Assembly: GCF_030056705.1 (NCBI RefSeq) | Contig: NZ_JASHIC010000025.1 | Span: forward strand, 84,001-148,000 | Length of the DNA stretch: 64,000 nt | Reading direction: 5' to 3' | Source: Flectobacillus longus | GTDB taxonomy: Bacteria > Bacteroidota > Bacteroidia > Cytophagales > Spirosomataceae | Shown: one piece after another, positions 54,008 to 63,805 of the stretch | Layout: each line of letters begins with the position of its first letter | Position numbering within the stretch: the stretch's first letter is position 1 | Notes under the pieces: model-generated | The model's database searches: none | Seen by the model: the letters and a program-made list of their open reading frames with translations, nothing else | What the model was told of the DNA's origin: nothing | Translations under genes and position numbers: made by a program

Positions 54008-55666
54008 CTATACGAATAGCTTCATCAGCTCGTTTACTGCTTGGTTTGAGACATCAAAAACTAAGTTAGGGAATATCCCAAAAATTAAAGCTAAAATCGC
54101 TAAAGGTAAGAGCATTATTTTTTCTCTTGTATTCAAATCTACTAGTAGACTCTCTTCATATCTTGACCAGTATTTTCCGAAAAACATTCTTTGTAATGTC
54201 CAAAGAAAATACCCTGCTCCAAGAACTAAACCCAACACACCAAGTCCCGTAATCCATTTTGGAAAATACAAACTATTAAAACCTCCTATCAAGGTGAAAA
54301 ATTCGCCTATAAAACCAGAAAATGCTGGCAACCCTAACGAAGCAAAAAATGCTATTGCTGTAAGGGCTGTGTAAACTGGCATTTTGGACGCCAAGCCCTG
54401 GTAACTATTAATACGGCGATCGTGTGTGCGACTATATAAAACACCTACTAGTACAAATAGCATTGCTGAAAGAATGCCATGCGAAAACATTTGGAACACT
54501 GCGCCATTAATTCCCTCATTTGTTAAAGAAGCTATTCCTAACAACACAAAACCCATGTGCGAAACCGACGAATATGCAATGAGTTTTTTGAGATCATTCA
54601 TTGCCAAAGCATTATAAGCTCCATATAAAATAGAGATAACCCCTACAATAGCGATGACAAAAGCTAGCTCACTTGCTGCTTCTGGAAAAATAGGATAGGC
54701 AATCCGTAAAAGTCCATATCCACCAATTTTCAATAGAATACCTGCCAGTACTACCGACACAGGCGTTGGCGCTTCTACGTGCGCATCAGGCAACCATGTG
54801 TGTACAGGTACAGCGGGTAATTTTATTCCAAAACCAATTAAAAGAAATATAAAAGCCCAGCTACGCAAGCCCATTCCTCCAATGCTAATATTTGAGAAAA
54901 TATGTAACCATGATTCTGGCAAGAAATTATTCGGGTCAGGCAAAAACCTTAAGTCAAAAGTATGCACCAATTGTTCAGAAGGAAGACGTCCTTCTGCCAA
55001 CAAACGTTGAATCTCAGAAATCAAATTAGGTGTTACTTGTTCCAGTTCACTAATCAAACCTGTTTGTAAAGCTGTTTCTACAGGATCTATAGCCGATAAA
55101 TACAAACCTATCATGACTACCAAAATAAATAATGAGCCTACCAAGGTATAAATAAAGAATTTGATAGAAGCATATTCTTTGCGAGGTCCCCCCCAAATAC
55201 CTATCAAGAAATACATTGGTAACAACATAAATTCAAAAAATAGGTAGAATAAGAACATATCCAATGCTACAAAACAGCCTATTACCGAGCCTGTCAGAAG
55301 CAAATAGAGGGCGTAATACGCTTTTTCTTTTTGTCCTATCTCAAAAGACGAAATTGAGCCAATAAACATCACTAAGCCTGTCAGCAAAATCATGGGCATA
55401 CTAATACCATCAACCCCAATCAAATAATCAATAGAGGCCACACCCAAACTCCCAAGCGGTAGGGTAATCCAGTCTTTTTGTACTAAAAATTGAAAACCTT
55501 CTGTATGTTGGTCAAATTGTAGATAAACCCATATACTCAAAAGAAATTCCACGGCAGTTACCCCAACGGTAATCCATTTGAAATATCCTTTTAGATTTTC
55601 AGGTAATAACAGAATTACTACTGAAAAAGCGATAGGTAAAAATATAAGTAATGAAAGTACTGACAT
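54008..55666 (-). CDS. nuoM: NADH-quinone oxidoreductase subunit M
   Basis: A 552-residue antiporter-like subunit of complex I. Conserved segments: 'LFYLFFEFMLLPMYFLIGIWGG' (TM5 Glu, about 134-155), 'FFIYTLVGSLFILV' (TM7 Lys region), 'KLPAVPVHTWLPDAHVEAPTPVSVVLAG' and 'LKKLIAYSSVSHMGFVLLG'. A soluble insert around residues 185-250 between helices is longer than in E. coli NuoM. It is 51 nt after nuoL. Confidence 0.95.
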   Translation of the reverse strand: MSVLSLLIFLPIAFSVVILLLPENLKGYFKWITVGVTAVEFLLSIWVYLQFDQHTEGFQFLVQKDWITLPLGSLGVASIDYLIGVDGISMPMILLTGLVMFIGSISSFEIGQKEKAYYALYLLLTGSVIGCFVALDMFLFYLFFEFMLLPMYFLIGIWGGPRKEYASIKFFIYTLVGSLFILVVMIGLYLSAIDPVETALQTGLISELEQVTPNLISEIQRLLAEGRLPSEQLVHTFDLRFLPDPNNFLPESWLHIFSNISIGGMGLRSWAFIFLLIGFGIKLPAVPVHTWLPDAHVEAPTPVSVVLAGILLKIGGYGLLRIAYPIFPEAASELAFVIAIVGVISILYGAYNALAMNDLKKLIAYSSVSHMGFVLLGIASLTNEGINGAVFQMFSHGILSAMLFVLVGVLYSRTHDRRINSYQGLASKMPVYTALTAIAFFASLGLPAFSGFIGEFFTLIGGFNSLYFPKWITGLGVLGLVLGAGYFLWTLQRMFFGKYWSRYEESLLVDLNTREKIMLLPLAILALIFGIFPNLVFDVSNQAVNELMKLFV

Positions 55667-55717
55667 CGTAACTGTTTTTTCCTCGCCTCAACGATTCGTT
55701 GCTCTTGACGAATTGAA

Positions 55718-57616
55718 TTAATATATAAAGAAAAATATTAAGCCTAATAATCCCATTAATGCTGCAAATACATAGAGTTGCACTTTACCATTTTGTACTG
55801 CTCGTGTCATTTTACCAACGATTCCAATCCAACGAACTACGAATCCAACACCGCCATCAACAATTTTGGTATCGACCCAAGCCATAGCACGAGCGATTGT
55901 TTTTTGAGCAAAAGCCAGCTGGTTTACCCATCCATCAACCCAGTTGGTATCGGCATATTGAAAAAACCTTGCCAATAACATCGTAGTTTTTACAAAAAGC
56001 CAGTGATATAAATTATCAAAAGTTGGTACCTGAATATCAAAAGTTCTATTTCGAGTCAAGTATCCTAAAACAATTCCCAAACCAGCACTTGCTACAGAGG
56101 CATAGCCAATCCACGAAGAAGTTGGTAAATGAAAGCCATTATCTATAAAGTGCCAAAACCAAGCATGGTCAGCATGAAATGGATTCATCGCAAATACAAT
56201 TCCCAATGATAATATGGCTAGTAAAATCAAAGGCCACGTTATTTTGAAAGACCCCTCATGAATATGCTCGAAAGGCACATTTTCTGCACGAAATTCGCCC
56301 ATAAATACTTGCCATACTTGTCTGAACATATAAAAGGCCGTCATCACGATTCCTACAAAAGTAAAAATACCAATGATTTTGAAGTAACTGTTCATTTCTG
56401 CCAAATGAAATAAATTGGCGAGAATAGCATCTTTCGACAAAAAGCCCGAAAACAATGGCAACCCAGCCAACGAAGCGGCAAAGATGACAAAGGTGATAAA
56501 AGTTACAGGAAGTTTTTTTCTCAAACCTCCCATTAATCTCATATCCTGAGCATCAAAATCATGATGATGCGAAGCATGATGAAGAGCATGAATTACCGAC
56601 CCAGCAGCTAAGAATAAACCTGCCTTGAAAAACGCATGGGTTAGCAAATGAAATAAAGACGTAGCAGTACCCAAACCTATCAACATCAACCCCAACTGAG
56701 AGATTGTAGAATAAGCCAAGGTCTTTTTTATATCAGTTTGAAAAATTGCATATATCGACCCTAGTAACATAGTTGTACAGCCAATCCCAGCAATCACCAT
56801 AAATGCAACATCAGTAAAAACAGGTTGTACACGTGCCAATAAAAAAATCCCAGCAGCCACCATCGTCGCTGCGTGAATCAGTGCCGATACAGGCGTAGGT
56901 CCTTCCATGGCATCAGGAAGCCAAGTATGCAACGGAAACTGCGCTGATTTACCCACACAACCACAAAACAAAAGCAAGCCTGTTATCGTAGCCACTTCAG
57001 GAGTTAAGTTAGCTGGAGTTTGTCCTAATACCGCAAAACTCAAACTTCCCCAATAGTGATATACCATAAAAATACCAAGTAAGAAGCCCAAATCTCCCAC
57101 TCGATTTACTAAAAAGGCTTTTTGGGCTGCTTGTGTTGCAGATGTTTTTTGATACCAAAACCCAATCAAAAGATATGAGCTCAATCCAACTAATTCCCAA
57201 AAAGCATATATTCCCAACAAATTGTCGGTCATGATAATACCCAGCATTGAGAAAACAAATAATTGGAGAAAAGCAAAATAACGATGTTTGGCAGGGTCAT
57301 TCTCCATGTATTCCATAGAGAAAATTTGCACTAAGAAGGCAATAAAATTAACCAACAAAAGCATCATCAATGCTTTTGAGTCGAATAGGAATCCAAACAC
57401 AAAATCTATTTGTCCTATCTTGAACCATTCGACACGTAGGTTGGTTGGCAAAGCCACACTCCTACTAAGCCCTATTGTAAGCAAAAGGTTTAATGCTGAC
57501 AGCCCTGAGGTAATCCACCCAACAATATCTTTGCGACTCTTGCCAAGTCCCAACGAGATAGCAAATCCTGCTAGTGGAGTCAGTAATATAAACCAGAAGA
57601 GAGTTGCAGGAGTCAT
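55718..57616 (-). CDS. nuoL: NADH-quinone oxidoreductase subunit L
   Basis: A 632-residue complex I subunit with the antiporter core ('YAFWELVGLSSYLLIGFWY', 'FLVNRVGDLGFLLG', 'HTWLPDAMEGPTPVSALIHAATMVAAG', 'KKTLAYSTISQLGLM') and the C-terminal lateral helix region (about 510-600). It is the first gene of the nuoL-nuoM-nuoN set here. No nuoK or other nuo gene lies upstream; the next gene is a divergent thioesterase. Confidence 0.95.
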   Translation of the reverse strand: MTPATLFWFILLTPLAGFAISLGLGKSRKDIVGWITSGLSALNLLLTIGLSRSVALPTNLRVEWFKIGQIDFVFGFLFDSKALMMLLLVNFIAFLVQIFSMEYMENDPAKHRYFAFLQLFVFSMLGIIMTDNLLGIYAFWELVGLSSYLLIGFWYQKTSATQAAQKAFLVNRVGDLGFLLGIFMVYHYWGSLSFAVLGQTPANLTPEVATITGLLLFCGCVGKSAQFPLHTWLPDAMEGPTPVSALIHAATMVAAGIFLLARVQPVFTDVAFMVIAGIGCTTMLLGSIYAIFQTDIKKTLAYSTISQLGLMLIGLGTATSLFHLLTHAFFKAGLFLAAGSVIHALHHASHHHDFDAQDMRLMGGLRKKLPVTFITFVIFAASLAGLPLFSGFLSKDAILANLFHLAEMNSYFKIIGIFTFVGIVMTAFYMFRQVWQVFMGEFRAENVPFEHIHEGSFKITWPLILLAILSLGIVFAMNPFHADHAWFWHFIDNGFHLPTSSWIGYASVASAGLGIVLGYLTRNRTFDIQVPTFDNLYHWLFVKTTMLLARFFQYADTNWVDGWVNQLAFAQKTIARAMAWVDTKIVDGGVGFVVRWIGIVGKMTRAVQNGKVQLYVFAALMGLLGLIFFFIY

Positions 57617-57920
57617 TCTGTAATAATTTCTATCATAAGCTGTTCAAAACCAAGATATTCAAGGTTTTATACTCATTTTCTTGGAAAATTTCTATTTTTA
57701 CGCAAATATACGTGTCTATTTTCAATTAAGCCTAATTGTTTTGACATAAAATCTACTAAGTTTGTGGACTTAAAAAAATTATGTACTTAGCTTTCAGCTT
57801 ATAGTCCCTGAGCAACGACATTAAGGGAGGTATTTGATTGTATAACCTTTTACAAACTAAGGAGGTTCAAACAAAGCCGACTAAGAGGTTGTTCATTACT
57901 CAAGCTCAACCACGAAATTC
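57617..57920. other. Divergent promoter region of nuoL and the thioesterase gene
   Basis: No gene is seen. A TATATTTG on the minus strand near 57706-57713 fits a -7 box for nuoL, without a clear -33 partner. Confidence 0.4.
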
Positions 57921-58493
57921 ATGGAAAACGCAAAATCTGTTAACTCATCAAGAACAACAATTACTGAATTAATGATTCCTTCTTATGCGAACTTTGGGGG
58001 GAAAATCCACGGAGGAATTTTATTGTCATTGATGGACAAAGTGGCTTATGCCTGTGCAGCCAAACACGCAGGGACCTATGTTGTAACGGTTTCGGTCGAT
58101 AACGTAGAATTTAAAAAACCCGTTGAGGTAGGAGAATTGGTTTCATTACATGCCTCTATTAACTATGTTGGGCGTTCGTCGTTAATCATTGGTATTAGAG
58201 TAATTGCCGAAAATATCAAATCACAAGAAGTAAAGCATACCAACACGTCCTATTTTACGATGGTCGCCAAAGACGAAGATGGTAAACCTACAGAAGTTCC
58301 AGGCTTAATTCTAGAGTCAGACGATGATATCCGACGATTTTTAGAAGCAATCAGAAGAAAAGAAATTAAAAATGCCTATAAAGGCTTATTAGATGATGCC
58401 AAAACTAGCATCGATATCGACCAAAATTTATACCTCCTACAAAACGAAAGGTGTATTGTGAAAAGAGACCGTGATATGGAAAGTCTGTGGTAA
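57921..58493 (+). CDS. Acyl-CoA thioesterase (hotdog, ACOT/YciA type)
   Basis: A 190-residue protein with an N-terminal hotdog domain: 'ANFGGKIHGGILLSLMDKVAYACA' (about 24-47) holds the Asp of the YciA/ACOT active site, and 'VVTVSVDNVEFKKPVEVGELVSL' follows. The C-terminal 60 residues ('RRFLEAIRRKEIKNAYKG...') are helical and extend beyond minimal YciA. It hydrolyses acyl-CoAs in the cytosol; chain preference is unknown. It is divergent from nuoL. Confidence 0.9.
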   Translation: MENAKSVNSSRTTITELMIPSYANFGGKIHGGILLSLMDKVAYACAAKHAGTYVVTVSVDNVEFKKPVEVGELVSLHASINYVGRSSLIIGIRVIAENIKSQEVKHTNTSYFTMVAKDEDGKPTEVPGLILESDDDIRRFLEAIRRKEIKNAYKGLLDDAKTSIDIDQNLYLLQNERCIVKRDRDMESLW

Positions 58494-58499
58494 TAAAGG

Positions 58500-58537
58500 T
58501 TGAATAGCTTTTCACTTTGGTGAAGAGCTATTCTTTT
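58500..58537 (+). terminator. Intrinsic terminator after the thioesterase gene
   Basis: GAATAGCTTTTCAC and GGTGAAGAGCTATTC form a stem with one mismatch, followed by TTTTG. Confidence 0.75.
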
Positions 58538-58621
58538 GTGATGTGCCGTAAAATATGCTATATTGCGAATTATATTTGCCCTGCTCAGTACCTTATTCAA
58601 TAGACTATCATACTTTAAATA

Positions 58622-59182
58622 ATGGCACAATCTTTTTCAATGATTAAACTACTACGCATAGTCTTAGTGCTTCTTGCGTTACTCGCTATCGGTTTCGTCG
58701 GAATGCGTTTCTATACCAAATCTTTCAGTCCATCCGACACTGCTGACTTTTCACATAATGGCTTAGAAATTACTGTCGATTACTGTCAACCAGCCAAAAA
58801 AGGACGCCTTATTTTTGGACCTCAAAACTCCAAAGCGCTTGTTCCCTACGGTAAATGGTGGCGTACTGGTGCCAACGAAGCTACTGTTATTAGTTTCAAT
58901 AAAGACGTCCTTATTTCAGGAAAACCACTCAAGGCTGGTAGTTATACTATTTTTACCATTCCCGACAAAGATATGTGGACAATTATTATCAACGAAGAAG
59001 TGGGACAATGGGGACTATCTTATGATTCAACAAGAGATATTTTACATGCCCCTGCGGCTGTCATTAATAAATCAGATTCTGTCGAAAAATTCTATATCGA
59101 TTTTAACGAACAAGGTAATGGTGCAGATATGTTGCTTCGCTGGGACAAAGTCGAAGTGGTAGTACCAATCAGAGTTCAGTAA
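58622..59182 (+). CDS. DUF2911 domain membrane-anchored protein
   Basis: A 186-residue protein with an N-terminal membrane helix (about 10-28) and a DUF2911 domain: 'YGKWWRTGANEATVISFNKDVLI' (about 78-100), 'LKAGSYTIFTIPDKDMWTIIIN' and a beta-rich end. The domain is found in exported Bacteroidota proteins; its function is unknown. An alternative start at the second Met (residue 7) would shorten the tail only. A terminator precedes it, so it is probably monocistronic. Confidence 0.9.
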   Translation: MAQSFSMIKLLRIVLVLLALLAIGFVGMRFYTKSFSPSDTADFSHNGLEITVDYCQPAKKGRLIFGPQNSKALVPYGKWWRTGANEATVISFNKDVLISGKPLKAGSYTIFTIPDKDMWTIIINEEVGQWGLSYDSTRDILHAPAAVINKSDSVEKFYIDFNEQGNGADMLLRWDKVEVVVPIRVQ

Positions 59183-59411
59183 TACATTTACCCAAGCGTA
59201 AATCTTACATATAATTCAATATAATTTTCCCTAAAGCAACGCTAATACTTCATAGCCTGTCTTGATTATTAGTCGTTTACTTTTACTTAAAGCCACTGAT
59301 ATTTCTCCAGATTTTGATTTCTTCTAACAAATTTGTTTACCCAGGAAAGAAACTAACATAGGAAGACTTTCGTTAGAGCTTTACAAACTAAGAATATCTT
59401 AAACCCCAATC

Positions 59412-61499
59412 ATGAAGAAGTTACTATCAAGTATTTTGTTGTTATTGACCTTATCAACAATCAGCTTCGCTCAGAAAGTTAATCCTGCCAAATGGACTTG
59501 GTCATTGTCAAAGCCCAATCCTGAAGTAGGCGAAACTGTCGATGTCATTTTTACTGTATCTATCCAAAAAGACTGGTATCTTTATTCTTCAGACTTTGAT
59601 CCAGATTTAGGACCTACCGTAACCACAATTAAATTTACGCCAAACGATACTTATGAAACAGTAGGTAGCTTAAAAGCGATTAACCCTTCTAGAAAATTCG
59701 ATAAGGAAATCTGGAATGGTGAGTATAGTTACTTTAAAGGTAAAGCAGAGTTTCGCCAAACGGTAAAAATTCTTAAAGATAAAATCAATATTGATGGTGC
59801 TTATGACAGTCAATCTTGTTCAGACGTAACAGGTATGTGCGTACCAATCAAGGGTGCATTTTTGATTGAAGCACAAAGCGCTACAGCTAAAAAAACTGAC
59901 GATAAAAAACCTAATCTTGATTCGCTAAAAGCAGTAGAAGAAGCAGCCAAATTAAAAGTTGATTCAGTTGCTGTTGCGCCTACAGATTCTGTAGCTTCAG
60001 ATTCAAGCGCTGTTTCAGGCAATTCGCTTACGGCAAGTGACGAAGAAAAACCAGAAGAAACATCGTTATGGGGCTTTTTCTTGTTGGCTTTAGGAGGTGG
60101 ATTTGTAGCTCTTTTGACACCTTGTGTGTATCCTTTAATTCCAATGACTGTTTCATATTTCACAAAGCAAAAAGGTGGACTTCAGAAAGCCCTTTTATAT
60201 GGCTTTTTTATCATTGCCATCTATGTGCTATTCGGAACAATCATCGCTTATGCTTTTGGGCAAGCAGCACCTAACTTCATTAGTACGCACTGGATTCCAA
60301 ATATGCTGTTTTTTATCGTATTTGTAGTTTTTGGGGTATCATTCTTAGGTTGGTTCGAAATCGTTCTTCCGTCCTCATTTGTCAATAAAATCGATGCACA
60401 ATCAGACCGTGGTGGTATTGGAGGAATCTTTTTCATGGCTTTCACTTTGGTATTAGTTTCATTCTCTTGTACAGGTCCTGTTGCTGGTACGATTTTGAGT
60501 CTTGGCTCACAGGGTCAAATTCTTCGTCCTATAATAGGTATGTTTGGCTTCGGATTAGCTTTTGCGATTCCATTTACTTTATTTGCCATTTTTCCAAACT
60601 GGTTACAAAACCTTCCTAAATCGGGTGGTTGGATGAACTCAGTAAAAGTTATTTTAGGCTTCCTTGAATTAGCATTAGCCTTGAAATTTTTAAGTACTGC
60701 TGATCAAACTTATCACTGGCATATACTAGATCGTGAAGTGTATCTTGCTGCTTGGATTGTGATTTTCTCATTAATTGGACTTTATTTATTAGGTAAAATC
60801 CAAATGCCACACGATAGCAAATTAGACAAAGTCTCAGTACCTCGTACTTTATTAGCTATTGCCGTATTGACATTTGTAGTATATATGATTCCGGGTATGT
60901 TTGGAGCACCACTCAAGGCTCTTTCAGGCTGGTTACCTCCAATGGAAACACAGGATTTTGTGATTGGTGGAGAAAGTAGTTCAGTAGCGACATCACCTAA
61001 CGCAGATCCGAATTTTCCTAAAAAAGTAAAATATGATGAATTCCTAAAATTACCTTTAGGGCTTCACGGTTTCTTTGACTACAATGAAGCAGTAGCCTAT
61101 GCAAAACAAGTAAACAAGCCATTGTTTATTGATTTTACAGGACATGGTTGTGTAAACTGTCGTAAAATGGAAGCAGCTGTATGGTCTAATCCTGAAGTAA
61201 AAAAACGCATTGAAAATGACTATGTATTGGTAGCGTTATATGTAGATGATAAAACCGAGCTCCCAAAATCCGAATGGTACAAATCTAAAGATGATGGTCT
61301 TGAAAAGACAACGATTGGTGACCAGAATCTTGATTTTGAAATCACTAGATTTAACGGAAACGCTCAACCATATTATTGTTTAGTTGATCCTAATAATGAC
61401 TCAAAAACCCTTGTAAAACCAAGAGCTTATAACGAAAATATCGAAGAATTTATCAAGTTCTTAGAAGATGGTAAAGCAAAGTTTAACAAGAAGAAATAA
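59412..61499 (+). CDS. dsbD: Thiol:disulfide interchange protein DsbD
   Basis: A 695-residue reductant conduit across the inner membrane. In order: signal peptide (to about 20); an N-terminal alpha-like domain with Cys136 and Cys143 ('SCSDVTGMCVP'); a low-complexity Ser/Ala/Asp linker (about 155-215); the membrane domain with Cys238 ('TPCVYPLIP') and Cys353 ('SFSCTGPVAG'); and a C-terminal thioredoxin domain with Cys580 and Cys583 ('GHGCVNCRKM'). All six relay cysteines are present. It supplies electrons to periplasmic thiol proteins. Confidence 0.95.
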   Translation: MKKLLSSILLLLTLSTISFAQKVNPAKWTWSLSKPNPEVGETVDVIFTVSIQKDWYLYSSDFDPDLGPTVTTIKFTPNDTYETVGSLKAINPSRKFDKEIWNGEYSYFKGKAEFRQTVKILKDKINIDGAYDSQSCSDVTGMCVPIKGAFLIEAQSATAKKTDDKKPNLDSLKAVEEAAKLKVDSVAVAPTDSVASDSSAVSGNSLTASDEEKPEETSLWGFFLLALGGGFVALLTPCVYPLIPMTVSYFTKQKGGLQKALLYGFFIIAIYVLFGTIIAYAFGQAAPNFISTHWIPNMLFFIVFVVFGVSFLGWFEIVLPSSFVNKIDAQSDRGGIGGIFFMAFTLVLVSFSCTGPVAGTILSLGSQGQILRPIIGMFGFGLAFAIPFTLFAIFPNWLQNLPKSGGWMNSVKVILGFLELALALKFLSTADQTYHWHILDREVYLAAWIVIFSLIGLYLLGKIQMPHDSKLDKVSVPRTLLAIAVLTFVVYMIPGMFGAPLKALSGWLPPMETQDFVIGGESSSVATSPNADPNFPKKVKYDEFLKLPLGLHGFFDYNEAVAYAKQVNKPLFIDFTGHGCVNCRKMEAAVWSNPEVKKRIENDYVLVALYVDDKTELPKSEWYKSKDDGLEKTTIGDQNLDFEITRFNGNAQPYYCLVDPNNDSKTLVKPRAYNENIEEFIKFLEDGKAKFNKKK

Positions 61500-61502
61500 T
61501 AA

Positions 61503-61536
61503 CAAAAAGGGATGCTAACAATAGCATCCCTTTTTA
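61503..61536. terminator. Bidirectional terminator between dsbD and the DUF2905 gene
   Basis: AAAAAGGGATGCTA and TAGCATCCCTTTTT form a 14-bp perfect stem with a 4-nt loop between convergent genes. Confidence 0.9.
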
Positions 61537-61542
61537 CTTACC

Positions 61543-61776
61543 TCAACTAAGTTTCTTAAATAACCATATCAATAAGTTCAGGATAATTGTCAAAAGAATA
61601 GAGGTTGTTATAGGGACAAATAACTTAAAATTTTCTTTTTCTATTCGAATATCTCCAGGCAAATTACCCAACCAATTCCACCGATCTATTTTATCTGCTA
61701 AAAAGTAAATTGCAGCCCCACCTATCACCAGCACAATACCTACCAGCATAATGAGTTTTCCCAAGTTTGCATTCAT
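61543..61776 (-). CDS. DUF2905 small membrane protein
   Basis: A 77-residue protein with two membrane helices (about 7-26 and 51-72) and the family loop 'WNWLGNLPGDIRIEKENFKLFVPI' between. DUF2905 is widespread and uncharacterised. It is convergent with dsbD and divergent from the DinB-like gene. Confidence 0.9.
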   Translation of the reverse strand: MNANLGKLIMLVGIVLVIGGAAIYFLADKIDRWNWLGNLPGDIRIEKENFKLFVPITTSILLTIILNLLIWLFKKLS

Positions 61777-61872
61777 ATATTTGATAAATTGAATATCTTT
61801 TTCAAATAGAATATTCCTACATTTGATAGTGTTTACTTCCTGCTAAAATAAAACCTTTATTTAACGATCATT

Positions 61873-62403
61873 ATGCAAGCTAACGAAATCCAATCAGCAC
61901 TCGAAAAAAGTGTTGAGTACTATAAAAAATCCCTTTTAGAATATTCTCCTGAGCAATTTGTAACTAAGCCTAGTGCACAAGAATGGTCTATAGGGCAAAT
62001 GTATGAACATGTCTGTATGTCAGCTCTTTATTTTTTCTATAAACGAGCTACATATTGCCTAGAACAACGTAATGGACAATTAGGCGGAGAGAAAAATAGC
62101 TATGGTGAAAAACAATTCAAATATAATAGCTTCCCGCCTACGCAACTCAAAATACCTGATGCACTCCAAGGACCTGAGCCTATTGCAAAAGCTCAAGAAA
62201 CATATCTTGTGTTATTAGAGCAAATTATAGCACAAGGAAAGATATTAGCGGGGCAAATTCCTACCGATAATGGTGAATATAAATGCCTTCAACCTGCTTT
62301 TGGATGGCTAAATGCACATGAATGGTTTTGGCTAAACGAACAACATTTTAGACACCATTTACTACAAAAAGCAAGAATTGACACTTTTCTTGGTATTAAT
62401 TAA
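61873..62403 (+). CDS. DinB-like (metal-dependent helical bundle) protein
   Basis: A 176-residue four-helix-bundle protein. 'EWSIGQMYEHVCMSALYFF' (about 36-54) with its His and 'NAHEWFWLNEQHFRHHLLQKA' (about 148-168) with more His supply the three metal ligands of the DinB/YfiT fold. Members include thiol transferases and DNA-damage-induced proteins; no specific reaction can be given. A -7-like TACATTTG at 61818-61825 precedes it. Confidence 0.82.
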   Translation: MQANEIQSALEKSVEYYKKSLLEYSPEQFVTKPSAQEWSIGQMYEHVCMSALYFFYKRATYCLEQRNGQLGGEKNSYGEKQFKYNSFPPTQLKIPDALQGPEPIAKAQETYLVLLEQIIAQGKILAGQIPTDNGEYKCLQPAFGWLNAHEWFWLNEQHFRHHLLQKARIDTFLGIN

Positions 62404-62517
62404 AACTAATTTCTTCTTTATTACTTCGTTTTGGTAGGGTATTTGGTGTATAACTTTTCTGTATCATTATGACTTGATACCTCTCAAATCCAGAGCAAAT
62501 ATTTTCTTAGAGTTAAA

Positions 62518-63108
62518 ATGGATTCTATTGCACTATATGAACAAAAACTCCATCAAACAATTAATACTATTTTAGGAATTAATGGAGTTTTAGAAAAAAC
62601 GCATTACTCGAACGCCCAAATTGAAATACTTCATGCCTGGTTAGTTGGATTTTTCATTAGTGATTATGAAAAATATTTATCCAAAAATGCGTTACCTTTT
62701 GATCGTCAAAATCTCAAAATCACCACACAGCTTGTTTCTGAAGGAATGAGGAATATCTCTGTTGAGATCCTAAAGCAATACAAAAATTTTTATACGAAGT
62801 ATCTCGAACTATATCAATTTGTTCCAAATCACTACGGTATTGTTCTAAAACAGAATACACAATCAAGACTTGGATTACACATCGAAATCCTTTTTAATCG
62901 ACTTGAAATAGGACATTTTTTCATTTTAAGCAGAGTACTATCATCTATAAAAAAAGCTTTTTACGAGATAACAGTTATCCAAAACTCTTGGTCTGCCCAA
63001 AATCTTCAAGAAAAGATAAATAATTATTATTTTGAACAAAATGGGCCAGAATACGACCTTGAAGAAGCTATTGAGCAACTGGCCAATACAACACTTAGCC
63101 AATTATGA
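62518..63108 (+). CDS. Hypothetical helical protein
   Basis: A 196-residue protein, almost wholly alpha-helical by composition, with no signal peptide or clear membrane segment and no family I recognise. Segments such as 'EILHAWLVGFFISDYEKYL' and 'LGLHIEILFNRLEIGHFFILSRVLSSIKKAF' are amphipathic. It is 114 nt after the DinB-like gene on the same strand. It could be a species-restricted gene. Confidence 0.65.
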   Translation: MDSIALYEQKLHQTINTILGINGVLEKTHYSNAQIEILHAWLVGFFISDYEKYLSKNALPFDRQNLKITTQLVSEGMRNISVEILKQYKNFYTKYLELYQFVPNHYGIVLKQNTQSRLGLHIEILFNRLEIGHFFILSRVLSSIKKAFYEITVIQNSWSAQNLQEKINNYYFEQNGPEYDLEEAIEQLANTTLSQL

Positions 63109-63128
63109 ATACTATAATTAATTGCACA

Positions 63129-63164
63129 AAAAGCAGATAATTTTTATAATGAAACTATCTGCTT
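63129..63164. terminator. Hairpin between convergent genes
   Basis: AAGCAGATA and TATCTGCTT form a 9-bp stem with an 18-nt loop, between the 62518 gene and the YdcF-like gene. Confidence 0.65.
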
Positions 63165-63175
63165 CTTCTAAATAC

Positions 63176-63673
63176 CTATTGCGTTGTTTTCAGCATCATT
63201 TTTAGTCGATTGACCCCTTGAGACTCTTGTCGTTTTAATCGTTCTAATTCATCCTCAAAGATACTAGATTTAGCCTCTATAAAAATCATATTAGGATATG
63301 AGCAATATAACTCAAAGGATAAGCATACTCTCTCCATTTGATAATCTGACGTAATCACTGCTACAACTTCAGGCGAATACCTAGAAAGCACTCTTCTTGT
63401 TAATTGAATATCTTCCAAAAGATTTTCGCCTAAAACAAACTCTACAAAGTTCTCATGAGCTATTCCATGCTCTAAAAGAAAATTTTGCATAAGTTGTGCA
63501 TGCGCATAGTCACTTGTATTAAAAGTCTCCCCAAATCCACCAGTACATAGAATATGAAAAGAGGGATTATTTTTTAAAAATTGAAGTGCTGTCAAAAGTC
63601 TATCTAATGCGATATGAGATAATTCACCATCAGGTGTGTTTGATGCTGCGCAAATAATCAATAATTTATTCAT
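63176..63673 (-). CDS. YdcF/ElyC-like (DUF218) protein
   Basis: A 165-residue protein with the DUF218 layout: 'LLIICAASN' strand, 'ALDRLLTALQFLKNN' helix, 'ILCTGGFGE' (the conserved GG motif, about 41-49), 'MQNFLLEHGIAHENFVEFVLGENLLEDIQLTRRVL' and 'VAVITSDYQMERVCLSF', which matches the usual 'VTSxxHMxRA' segment with Tyr in place of His. It lacks the membrane anchor of SanA/ElyC, so it is probably cytosolic. The reaction is unknown. Confidence 0.78.
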   Translation of the reverse strand: MNKLLIICAASNTPDGELSHIALDRLLTALQFLKNNPSFHILCTGGFGETFNTSDYAHAQLMQNFLLEHGIAHENFVEFVLGENLLEDIQLTRRVLSRYSPEVVAVITSDYQMERVCLSFELYCSYPNMIFIEAKSSIFEDELERLKRQESQGVNRLKMMLKTTQ

Positions 63674-63805
63674 AGTGAATACGCTTTTATACCCAAAAGT
63701 TACCTAAAATTATTGAATAATAGATGAGAATTATCTTTAAAACGCCTAAACTATATCCTTATATAGTCTTACAATGCTCTAAATATTATGCCTGATATTG
63801 TACCT

